DNA of 34,341 nucleotides, taken from assembly GCA_022822855.1 (NCBI GenBank), contig JAJDYG010000035.1:1-34341 (forward strand). Direction: 5' to 3'. The position numbers were made by a program, and so were the translations under genes. Below, in pieces: positions 28,108 to 34,341 of the stretch. The DNA comes from Dehalococcoidia bacterium (lineage in GTDB: Bacteria > Chloroflexota > Dehalococcoidia > Bin125). A model generated the notes under the pieces. It searched no databases. It was not told the DNA's origin and saw only the letters and a program-made list of their open reading frames with translations. Position 1 is the first letter of the stretch, and each line of letters begins with the position of its first letter.

Positions 28108-29409
28108 TCAGTCGGCGGCCACGGTCAAGTCCGCGCCGGTCTTGGTATCGACCTCGAACGCCGACTTCAGGTCGAGTTCCTTAGCGATCTCGCGCGTCGC
28201 CGGGATCACTTCCTCCCCGAAGAGCCGCAGCGAGCGCATCGAATCCTGGTGCGTCATCGCGCCGTCGCCGTCCCAGAAGAAGATCTGGCCCGGTCGCAGG
28301 TATTCGAGCACGTGGCGAATCTTGGGGATCACCGTCTTCGGCGTGCCCGTGATGATCGTCATCCGCTGCTTCTGGTCCTCGTAGGAGCCGAAGATGTCGG
28401 CGGCTTCTGGTTGCTCCTGTTCGCGCGCCGCGAGCGCCGCCTCGGCGGCAGCGGTGCGCCCGCGCGAAGCGGCGGCGGCGAAGTTCTGGATCGTCGGCAG
28501 GACGTTCGTCCGCGAAGTCAAACCGGGCAGATTCTGCAGATGAGACTTGACCACGCCCTGGTTGCCCTCGAGGAACGGATTGGACGGTCCCTGCAGGTAG
28601 CGCCGGCCGGCTTCCTCGGCCAGCTCCTCCGTCTCGTCGACGTGGACTTTGAACAGGTAGCCGTGGTGCTGCGATCCGGCCTCGTAACCGTTCTCGCGGG
28701 CGACCTCGTCGTAGTACGCGAAGGACTGCTTGGTCGGCTCAAGGTCGGTGGCAAGCATCACGTAGGGGTAGCGATGCTCGGCCGTCCACTTGACCGTGTT
28801 GCGGCTCATGATCCCGGGAATCCAGATCTGAGGGTGTGGATCCTGGATCGGGCGCGACCATGGGTTCACGTAGCGGAAGTTGTAGTGCTCGCCCTCCCAG
28901 CGGAACGGGCCCGGCGTCGACCACGCCTTGACGACGAAATCGTGGGCCTCCTGGAATCGCTCCCAGTTGAACGGTGCCTGGGCGTTGTGCGAGACCGATT
29001 CCCGTCCGCCGCCCCGCACCCAGCCGGTCACCAACCGCCCCTCCGAGATCATGTCGATCTGCGCCAGCGTCTCGGCCAGCCACAGAGGATCCTCCCAGAT
29101 CGGCAGGATGTTGCCCAGCAAGACGATCTTCGCCTGCTTGGTGATCCGCGCCAGGATCGCCGCCTCGACGTTCATCACCGAGCCCATGCAGAACGGGGTC
29201 GAATGGTGCTCGTTGAGCATCAAGGCATCGAAACCCATCTCCTCGGCATAGATCTTCTCGTCCAGATAGCGGTGATACAGCTCCGAACCCACCCGAGGGT
29301 CATAGGCCGAATTCGAAGCGTCAAGGTCGGTCAGGTCCAATCCGGTCGCTCCAAAGAACCCGGTCTCCGGATCCTGGTACGGGCGCTCGGTGAAGTAGCC
29401 GATCAGCAT
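28108..29409 (-). CDS. LLM class flavin-dependent oxidoreductase 3
   Basis: A longer luciferase-like monooxygenase, 433 aa, of a different branch from the paired LLM genes: MLIGYFTERPYQDPETGFFG, LNEHHSTPFCMGSVMNVEAA, KIVLLGNILPIWEDPLWLAE, EGRLVTGWVRGGGRES and WKSTPGPF-like AWSTPGPFRWEGEHYNF. The motif set resembles FMN-dependent alkane or sulfonate-type monooxygenases, though the cofactor is not certain. The ATG at 29409 after AAGGAT fits better than an upstream ATG at 29478. It is probably co-transcribed with the Gfo/Idh/MocA gene, divergent from the BKACE operon. Confidence 0.9.
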   Translation of the reverse strand: MLIGYFTERPYQDPETGFFGATGLDLTDLDASNSAYDPRVGSELYHRYLDEKIYAEEMGFDALMLNEHHSTPFCMGSVMNVEAAILARITKQAKIVLLGNILPIWEDPLWLAETLAQIDMISEGRLVTGWVRGGGRESVSHNAQAPFNWERFQEAHDFVVKAWSTPGPFRWEGEHYNFRYVNPWSRPIQDPHPQIWIPGIMSRNTVKWTAEHRYPYVMLATDLEPTKQSFAYYDEVARENGYEAGSQHHGYLFKVHVDETEELAEEAGRRYLQGPSNPFLEGNQGVVKSHLQNLPGLTSRTNVLPTIQNFAAAASRGRTAAAEAALAAREQEQPEAADIFGSYEDQKQRMTIITGTPKTVIPKIRHVLEYLRPGQIFFWDGDGAMTHQDSMRSLRLFGEEVIPATREIAKELDLKSAFEVDTKTGADLTVAAD

Positions 29410-29654
29410 GGCAACATCCTTAGCATTCCCCGCCAGTATCGGAAATCGCGATTGAGATTTCCACCGCGGCCGAATCAAACCTCACCGTCTGGAGGAGGCG
29501 CTCCGGAGGGGCCGAGGCCGCCGGTAGTGACTACCGCGGCGCGGCCGTCTGGGTGGCCGACTGGGTTCCCCTCTGTTGCAGTACAACCACTCCTTCAAAG
29601 GGAGAGCTCGCGGCGGTCGATCCTTAGACTGCAACTCGAAGCGGAGGCTCTGCC
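29410..29654. other. Divergent intergenic region with small hairpins
   Basis: This is the shared upstream region of LLM gene 3 (minus) and the BKACE gene (plus). CGGTAG-TGA-CTACCG at 29522-29536 is a perfect 6-bp stem, and CTCCTT/AGGGAG at 29590-29604 is a second, weaker one. I found no promoter of convincing quality on either strand and no gene. Confidence 0.4.
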
Positions 29655-30569
29655 ATGTCCAAACCAGTCGTCATCGAAGCCGCGATCAACGGCGGCACAC
29701 CCAAGTCCCGCAACCCAAACTCGCCGCGTTCGGTTGAGGAGATCGCCGCCGACGGCGTCCGCGCCGTCGACGCAGGCGCGGCGATCGTCCACAACCACAA
29801 CGACGACCAGGTGATCGTTCCGGGTGGTCGGACGACGGCGGGATGGCATAACCCTCAGCCGTACATCGACGCGTGGCGCGAGGTGCTGTCGCAGCGGCCG
29901 GACACGATTCTCTATCCGACGATGGGATCGGGCGGGCACGACTCTGAGATCGAGGTGCGCTACTCGCATCTGCCAGCCCTGAACGAGGCCGGCGTGCTGG
30001 GCCAAGGCCTGATCGATCCCGGTTGCGTCGGACTCGGACCGGCCGACGAGCACGGTCTCCCCGCGCCGACCGACAACGTCTACATCAACACCTACCGCGA
30101 CGCCCGCTACATGTTCGAGACCTGTCAGCGAATGGGTCGCGGGGCGTCGATCTCGATCTTTGAGCCGGGATTCCTGCGGGTCGTCCTCGCCTACCACGCG
30201 CAAGGGCTGGTGCCCCAGGGATCGCTGGTCAAGCTCTACTTCGGCGGGATGGAGCGCGGGCCGCTGGGCTTCGGCATGTTCCCGACGGAGCCATGCCTCG
30301 ACGCTTATCTCTCGATGCTCGAAGGCACCGGACTGGAGTGGTCGGTCGCGATCCTCGGCGGCGACAACGTCGGCTCCGGCTTCGCCCGCCTCGCCCTCGA
30401 GAAGGGCGGGCACCTGCGCGTCGGCCTCGAGGACTTCTACCAGGGCGCTCGCACGCCGACCAACACCGAGCTGCTCGAAGAAGCGGTCAGCCTCTGCGAC
30501 GAGGTTGGACGCCCGGTCGCCTCGCCCGCCGAGGCGCGCGAGCTGCTGGGTTTGCCGTCGACGCAGTAG
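29655..30569 (+). CDS. BKACE family enzyme (3-keto-5-aminohexanoate cleavage protein-like)
   Basis: A beta-keto acid cleavage enzyme, which condenses a beta-keto acid with acetyl-CoA to give a CoA ester and acetoacetate. It is 304 aa, the family length. The zinc site is visible as VHNHND (His46, His48) with a Glu (259) in VGLEDFYQG. Other family segments are VVIEAAINGG, ILYPTMGSGG, ISIFEPGFLR and WSVAILGGDNV. The ATG has GGAGG about 8 bp upstream. It opens a plus-strand group with three PPOX genes and an MFS exporter. The substrate is unknown; BKACE members differ widely. Confidence 0.93.
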   Translation: MSKPVVIEAAINGGTPKSRNPNSPRSVEEIAADGVRAVDAGAAIVHNHNDDQVIVPGGRTTAGWHNPQPYIDAWREVLSQRPDTILYPTMGSGGHDSEIEVRYSHLPALNEAGVLGQGLIDPGCVGLGPADEHGLPAPTDNVYINTYRDARYMFETCQRMGRGASISIFEPGFLRVVLAYHAQGLVPQGSLVKLYFGGMERGPLGFGMFPTEPCLDAYLSMLEGTGLEWSVAILGGDNVGSGFARLALEKGGHLRVGLEDFYQGARTPTNTELLEEAVSLCDEVGRPVASPAEARELLGLPSTQ

Positions 30570-30583
30570 AGGAGGCTTGAGCC

Positions 30584-31087
30584 ATGTATGAGATGCGAGC
30601 TGAGGCGCTGCGCGAATTCCTGGATCTGCCGCTGCCGGCTGTGCTGTCGACTCTGAGGCCCGACGGCAGCCCCTACACGATTCCGCTCTGGTACCTGTGG
30701 GATGGCGACGTACCGGATGACGCTCATCCGTCGAGCAACCCACCGAAGGGTCATGCCTACTTCCTCGGCGGCGTGACGAGCACCTGGGTTCGCCACCTGC
30801 ACAACGATCCGCGGATGTCTCTCTGCATCGACGTGGAAGGTCCACCGGCGATGCATGTCGGGATCGATGGGACCGTTGAGACTTCGTCAGGCGACGATTC
30901 CGATCTGTGGCCGATCATGCGCCGCCTGGTGGAGCGATATGTCGGCCGAGGCGACCCCGCCAACGACGAGGCGGTCGAGCAGTACATGGAGTCGACGCGG
31001 TCGATGTCGCCGATTCTGTTCAAGGCGACGCCGAACAGGTGGCGGGCCATCGACCTCTCCGAGTTCGAAGCCGGCCAGGACGTCTGA
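30584..31087 (+). CDS. PPOX-class (split-barrel flavin/F420) protein 1
   Basis: A 167-aa split-barrel protein of the pyridoxamine 5'-phosphate oxidase superfamily. The core reads PAVLSTLRPDGSPYTIPLWYLWDG, then WVRHLHNDPRMSLCID, VGIDGTVE and a C-terminal KATPNRWRAIDLSEF. Such proteins use FMN or F420; the motifs do not decide which. GAGGAGG precedes the ATG. It is the first of three tandem paralogues and lies 14 bp after the BKACE gene. Confidence 0.9.
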   Translation: MYEMRAEALREFLDLPLPAVLSTLRPDGSPYTIPLWYLWDGDVPDDAHPSSNPPKGHAYFLGGVTSTWVRHLHNDPRMSLCIDVEGPPAMHVGIDGTVETSSGDDSDLWPIMRRLVERYVGRGDPANDEAVEQYMESTRSMSPILFKATPNRWRAIDLSEFEAGQDV

Positions 31088-31108
31088 GGACTTGGACTGG
31101 AGCACAAG

Positions 31109-31614
31109 ATGTTTGAGATGCGGCCCGAGGTCCTGCGCGCCTTCTTCGGCCAACCTCACTCTGGCGTGCTGGCCACGCTGCGCCGAGACGGTACCCCGTA
31201 CACGATCCCGCTCTGGTACCTGTGGGACGGCGACGTGCCCGACGACATGCATCCGTCGAGCAATCCACCGCAGGGTCACATCTGGCTGACCGGATCGCCG
31301 ACTCGAATCTGGTGCAAGCACCTGCTCAACAACAACGCGATGTCGTTCTGCATCGACACGGCCGGTCCGCCGCCACAACACGTGGGCATTGACGGGACCG
31401 TCGAGCCGCATATGCCCGATGAGTTTGACTTTGGCCGATCATGAGGCGGATCATCGAGAAGTACGTCGGTCGCGGCGATCCGGCGAACGACGATGCGGTG
31501 GATAGATACCTCACGATGATGCACTCAGAGGTCCGAATGCTGTTCAAGGTCACGCCGCATCGCTGGCGCGCGGTTGACCTCTCCGAGTTGGGCGCGGCGC
31601 GGGACGATGAGTGA
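31109..31614 (+). pseudogene. PPOX-class protein 2, frameshifted
   Basis: The first part (31109-31444) encodes 111 aa that align throughout with its neighbours: SGVLATLRRDGTPYTIPLWY, WCKHLLNNNAMSFCID, HVGIDGTVE. At DEFDF the frame breaks: the next residues should be WPIMRRIIEKYVGRGDPAND, but one base is missing around the TTT at 31430-31432, and the reading ends at TGA 31442. The rest (RRIIEKYVGRGDPAN to WRAVDLSELGAARDDE, stop 31612-31614) is intact in the plus-two frame. It is either a recent one-base deletion or a sequencing error; the intact downstream part argues for a young event. It has GGAG before its ATG. Confidence 0.88.
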
Positions 31615-31692
31615 CTCCGGTCCTCAGGCCGTTGACGTACCCTCGACGCAGCATTGACGCGCTGAACAGACTGACGATCGAAGGAGTCCCAC

Positions 31693-32250
31693 ATGGCCCG
31701 AATGCGACCTGACGCCTGGCGTGAGTTCATGGAGCAGCCCCACATGGGCGTGTTGGCGACGCTGCGGCAGGACGGACGGCCCTACACCATCCCGCTCTGG
31801 TTCCTCTGGGAGGGCGAGATCGCAGATGACGCCCATCCCTCCCGCAACCCGCCGACCGGACACCTCTGGCTCACTGGCACCCTGGGCCGCGTCTGGTGCA
31901 AGCAGTTGATGAATGATCCGCGGATGTCGTTCTGCATCGAGACCTCCGGTTCGCCATCCCAGCACGTCGAGATCGACGGCACCGCCGAGGCCTTCACCCT
32001 GCCCGACTTCGACATCTGGCCGATCTCGCGCAAGCTCGCCGAGAAGTACGTCGGCCACGGCGACCCTGCGAACGCAGACGCCGTTGAGGCCTTCTTCGCC
32101 AACATGCAGACCGAGCCGCGCATGCTGTTCAAAGTCACGCCGCAGGTCTGGCGCGCCATCGATCTGACCGTCTACCGAGGCAAGCGCAGCGACCGCGAGC
32201 ACCAGGCAGAGGTCCAATCGTCTGCGCAGGAGGCTCAGGCGGTGCGGTGA
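31693..32250 (+). CDS. PPOX-class (split-barrel flavin/F420) protein 3
   Basis: An intact 185-aa third paralogue: MGVLATLRQDGRPYTIPLWF, WCKQLMNDPRMSFCIE, HVEIDGTAE, DIWPISRKLAEKYVGHGDP and FKVTPQVWRAIDLTVY. It resembles copy 2 more than copy 1 in the LWLTGT...RVWCKQL stretch. It adds a polar, Gln/Glu-rich tail of about 20 residues. AAGGAG lies before the ATG. The stop overlaps the GTG start of the MFS gene (GTGA). Confidence 0.92.
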   Translation: MARMRPDAWREFMEQPHMGVLATLRQDGRPYTIPLWFLWEGEIADDAHPSRNPPTGHLWLTGTLGRVWCKQLMNDPRMSFCIETSGSPSQHVEIDGTAEAFTLPDFDIWPISRKLAEKYVGHGDPANADAVEAFFANMQTEPRMLFKVTPQVWRAIDLTVYRGKRSDREHQAEVQSSAQEAQAVR

Positions 32251-33587
32251 GCCTGCGGGTCGGGCGCTCCAGCCAGCAACCCAGCCAGCGGCCCAGCCAG
32301 CGGCAAGGCCACGGGATCGGAGCCCTAGTCGGTAATCCCGACTTCCGTCGGGTCTGGGCCGCAGGCGCCGTCACCGGCATGGTTCGCTGGCTCGACATGC
32401 TGGTGCTCACGCTCTTCGCCCGCGACCTCGCCGAGGCCGCCGGATTCGTCGCTCTTGCCTTCCTGGTCCGCATGGCCCCGCGTCTGCTCTTCGGCATGTT
32501 CGTCGGCGCTCTCGCCGACCGATTCAATCGCAAGAAGATCTGGATCTCCTCCCTGCTGATCCTCTCAGTCATGTACTTCGCGCTGACCGTCTACGTGATG
32601 CTGGAAGGGATCGACTTCTGGCTGCTCCTGGCTTTCGTCTTCGTCGCCGGGACCGTCTGGTCGGTCGAGTTCCCCACCCGCCGGGCAATGATCGCCGACG
32701 TCGTCGCGCCCCACCAGGTCGGACGCGCGGTCGGTCTGGACTGGTCGACCGACTCGATCGTCCGCATCCCCGGACCGCTGATCGGAGCGGGTTTGCTGCA
32801 GGAACTCGGAGCCGAGTGGGCCTACCTGTTCACGGCCTGCGCCTTCATCGTCTCAGCCGCCATCGCCACGACGCTCAGCTACCGCACGCCCCTGCGCAGC
32901 GGAGACTCCGCGACCGGCTTCGGCGAGGTCGCCCGCGAGACCTGGCGCGACATCCGCGAGGGCTTCAGCTACATCAGGCGCAGCGAACTGCTGGTCGGCA
33001 CGCTCGGGGTCACGCTCGCCTTCAACCTGCTCTTCCCGGCCTACAACGCCGCCCTGCCCGACATCGGACAGGAGCTGCTCGGCGTCGACAAGCTGCGCAT
33101 CGGCGTGCTCGAGGCGCTCGTCGGCGCAGGCTCGTTCGTCAGCGCGCTGGTCATCGCCGGCTGGAGCAGTTGGGGCCAGTCCGGACGCATCTACTACGCC
33201 GGCACCGCCTGGTTCATCCTCTGCGTGACCGGCATGGTGCTCTCGCCCTGGTATCCGCTCTCGATGCTGATCTCCTTCTGCATGGGCTTCGGCTTCTCCG
33301 CCTTCGCGATCATGCAGACCGCCCTGCTCGTCACCCGGACCCCCGCCGAGATGCGCGGCCGAGTGATGGGAGTCCTCTCAATGGTGATCGGCATGGGTCC
33401 GGTCACCGGACTCCAGGTCTTCTTCATGTTCGAGTGGTTCGGAATCCAGGGGGGCGTGATCTCGGTCGTCATTCAGGCCCTGGCCTTGATGCTGCTCGTC
33501 ATCCTCTTCTGGCCGGTCGTCGTCCGAAAGCTAGCCGGCTCAGACCCCAAAGTCGCCGCAACCTTCGCGCCTCAACGAGCGCGCTAG
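32247..33587 (+). CDS. MFS transporter (EntS/MFS_3-like)
   Basis: A major facilitator superfamily exporter or uptake protein of 446 aa with about 10-12 membrane helices. The motif GALADRFNRKK between helices 2 and 3 is the classical MFS loop signature, and EFPTRRAMIADVVAPHQVGRAVGL is typical of the MFS_3 group that includes the enterobactin exporter. The GTG start overlaps the preceding stop, so it is probably translated with PPOX gene 3. The N-terminus is odd: QQPSQRPSQRQG comes from a short CAGCCAGCGGCC-type repeat. The cargo is unknown; position suggests export or import linked to the PPOX/BKACE pathway. Confidence 0.92.
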   Translation: MSLRVGRSSQQPSQRPSQRQGHGIGALVGNPDFRRVWAAGAVTGMVRWLDMLVLTLFARDLAEAAGFVALAFLVRMAPRLLFGMFVGALADRFNRKKIWISSLLILSVMYFALTVYVMLEGIDFWLLLAFVFVAGTVWSVEFPTRRAMIADVVAPHQVGRAVGLDWSTDSIVRIPGPLIGAGLLQELGAEWAYLFTACAFIVSAAIATTLSYRTPLRSGDSATGFGEVARETWRDIREGFSYIRRSELLVGTLGVTLAFNLLFPAYNAALPDIGQELLGVDKLRIGVLEALVGAGSFVSALVIAGWSSWGQSGRIYYAGTAWFILCVTGMVLSPWYPLSMLISFCMGFGFSAFAIMQTALLVTRTPAEMRGRVMGVLSMVIGMGPVTGLQVFFMFEWFGIQGGVISVVIQALALMLLVILFWPVVVRKLAGSDPKVAATFAPQRAR

Positions 33588-33606
33588 CCACGCCACCCAC
33601 ACCTCC

Positions 33607-34113
33607 ATGTCTGAGCGGACCTCCGCGGTGATCTTCACTTGAGCCGGTGAGCGGGAAGTCCCCCGCCGGCGTCTGAGCTGAAGCACCCCGCGTCTCGTTG
33701 GCAGGCTCCGCGCCCTGGTTCCGATGCCCCGTGCTTGACACGGGGCCCAGACCTCGATGGTCGAGCGGACCTCCGCGGTGATCCTCACTTGAGCCGGTGA
33801 GCGGGAAGTTCCCCGCCGGCGTCTGAGCAGAGGCAACCCGCATCTCGTCAGCAGGCGTCGTTGCTCTGGGCCCCGCGTCGGGGCGCGGGGCATCGTGTTC
33901 GTTGTCCCACGCTCTGGTTCCGATGCCCCGTGCTTGCCTGCCCCGCACTTGATGCGGGGACACGGGGCCTAGACCTCGAGTGTTGGGCGGGCATCCGCGA
34001 TGATCCTCACCTGAGTTGTTGAGCGGGAGGTCCCCCATCGGCATCTGAGCAGAGGCAACCTGCATCTCGTCAGCAGGCGTCGTAGCTCTGGGCCCCGCGT
34101 CGGGGCGCGGGGC
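33607..34113 (+). repeat. Triplicated non-coding direct repeat with GC-rich palindromes
   Basis: Three imperfect copies of a phrase beginning GAGCGGACCTCCGCGG start near 33613, 33763 and 33985. Copies 2 and 3 also share the palindromes CCCCGTGCTTGACACGGGG-type (33727-33745; 33926-33967) and CCCCGCGTCGGGGCGCGGGG (33871-33890; 34093-34112). Copy 1 lacks the second palindrome. Spacing is 150 bp between 1 and 2 and 222 bp between 2 and 3. Reading frames through it give repetitive peptides without recognised domains, so I treat it as non-coding. A T-run (34124-34130) follows the last palindrome by about 11 bp. It fills the gap after the MFS gene and shares its core with copies A to C. Confidence 0.85.
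33926..33967 (+). repeat. Palindrome inserted in the loop of a palindrome
   Basis: CCCCGTGCTTG and ACACGGGG, contiguous in the other copies, are split here by 23 bp (33937-33959). The insert contains CCCCGCACTTGATGCGGGG, itself a 7-bp-arm hairpin resembling the core. The result is a nested double hairpin. Confidence 0.8.
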
Positions 34114-34179
34114 GTCGAACCAGTTTTTTTCTCTCCCCGTGCCGCCTCCGAACCCCTGTCAACTCCAACGCAGGGATGC

Positions 34180-34207
34180 TTGAGATGTACAGATGTTTGA
34201 ATATGAT
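34180..34207 (+). promoter_or_regulatory. Promoter-like sequence before the truncated terminal gene
   Basis: TTGAGA (34180-34185) and TATGAT (34202-34207) with 16 bp between them. A transcript from here would begin near 34214 and favour the internal ATG at 34238 of the last gene. Confidence 0.45.
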
Positions 34208-34341
34208 GGTCTGACTGTGTGGGAAGTGAGGAGAAGGATGCAGAAACCGATGGGTTACCGCGAAGCGATGGGCGATCTCTCGGGCATCGCGAAGGAGGGT
34301 CCCGCCTACGTGCGGGTCAAGGCGCTGGTCACGATTGTGCG
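34193..34341 (+). CDS. 5' end of an unidentified gene, cut by the window edge
   Basis: An open frame reaches the window end without a stop. From ATG 34193 it begins MFEYDGLTVWEVRRRM and continues QKPMGYREAMGDLSGIAKEG and PAYVRVKALVTIV. A shorter form from ATG 34238 has a much better ribosome site (AGGAGAAGG just before it) and agrees with the promoter-like sequence. I cannot name the product from about 50 residues. Confidence 0.5.
   Translation, partial: MFEYDGLTVWEVRRRMQKPMGYREAMGDLSGIAKEGPAYVRVKALVTIV

Noticed and set aside
29575..29635. Inverted repeat GTTGCAG/CTGCAAC upstream of the BKACE gene
   Set aside because: Seven-bp arms 47 bp apart are expected by chance.
27547..29814. 755-codon plus-strand frame
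   Set aside because: It is antisense to the Gfo/Idh/MocA and LLM 3 genes, has a composition typical of a GC-rich shadow frame and no domain.
33499..34065. Minus-strand frame encoding repetitive peptides
   Set aside because: The peptides merely repeat because the DNA repeats; there is no recognised domain and the frame overlaps the MFS gene end.
33607..34113. CRISPR array
   Set aside because: Units are long and imperfect with no regular short spacers, and no cas genes are near.
34124..34130. Classical intrinsic terminator after the repeat block
   Set aside because: The T-run is about 11 bp from the last hairpin, too far for a standard Rho-independent terminator.

Overview
The window reads as a GC-rich bacterial chromosome segment, most likely from a Chloroflexota relative (SAR202/Dehalococcoidia-like). 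This assignment is inference. It rests on the hrcA-grpE-dnaK-dnaJ-prmA-rsmE order under a perfect CIRCE operator, the many luciferase-like (LLM) and PPOX-fold flavin/F420 enzymes, a beta-keto-acid cleavage enzyme, and the high GC. No rRNA, tRNA, CRISPR array, transposase or phage gene was seen.

Layout: (1) 0.1-4.3 kb, minus strand: a CocE/NonD hydrolase coupled to a metallo-beta-lactamase-fold protein, then a ketoacyl-synthase-fold protein. Between the last two lies a degenerate ~10-bp-period repeat array. (2) 4.4-11.9 kb: the heat-shock operon hrcA-grpE-dnaK-dnaJ-prmA, then rsmE, with an SDR gene inserted on the opposite strand between prmA and rsmE. (3) 11.9-13.4 kb: a repeat-rich convergent intergenic region and an exported M23 peptidase lipoprotein. 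(4) 13.5-24.6 kb: two MoxR-ATPase operons pointing at each other with 3 bp between their stop codons. The plus-strand operon is MoxR, DUF58, transglutaminase-like membrane protein. The minus-strand operon is MoxR, DUF58, BatD/DUF4381-like anchor, VWA (BatA-like), VWA-TPR fusion (BatB+BatC-like). (5) 24.7-33.6 kb: a metabolic region with three LLM oxidoreductases, a Gfo/Idh/MocA dehydrogenase, a BKACE enzyme, three tandem PPOX paralogues (the middle one frameshifted) and an MFS exporter. (6) 33.6-34.1 kb: a large non-coding direct-repeat block built around GC-rich palindromes, followed by a promoter-like sequence and the start of a gene cut by the window edge.

Two themes stand out. First, four proteins keep a recognisable enzyme fold but lack the expected catalytic residues: the MBL protein, the ketoacyl-synthase-fold protein, the SDR and the transglutaminase-like protein. 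The transglutaminase-like protein sits inside the double-MoxR island, which is the best candidate here for an unusual membrane/periplasmic chaperone-signalling system. Second, a dispersed repeat family with the palindromic core CCCCGTGCTTGACACGGGG marks the 3' ends of four transcription units. In one copy a second palindrome has been inserted into the hairpin loop.
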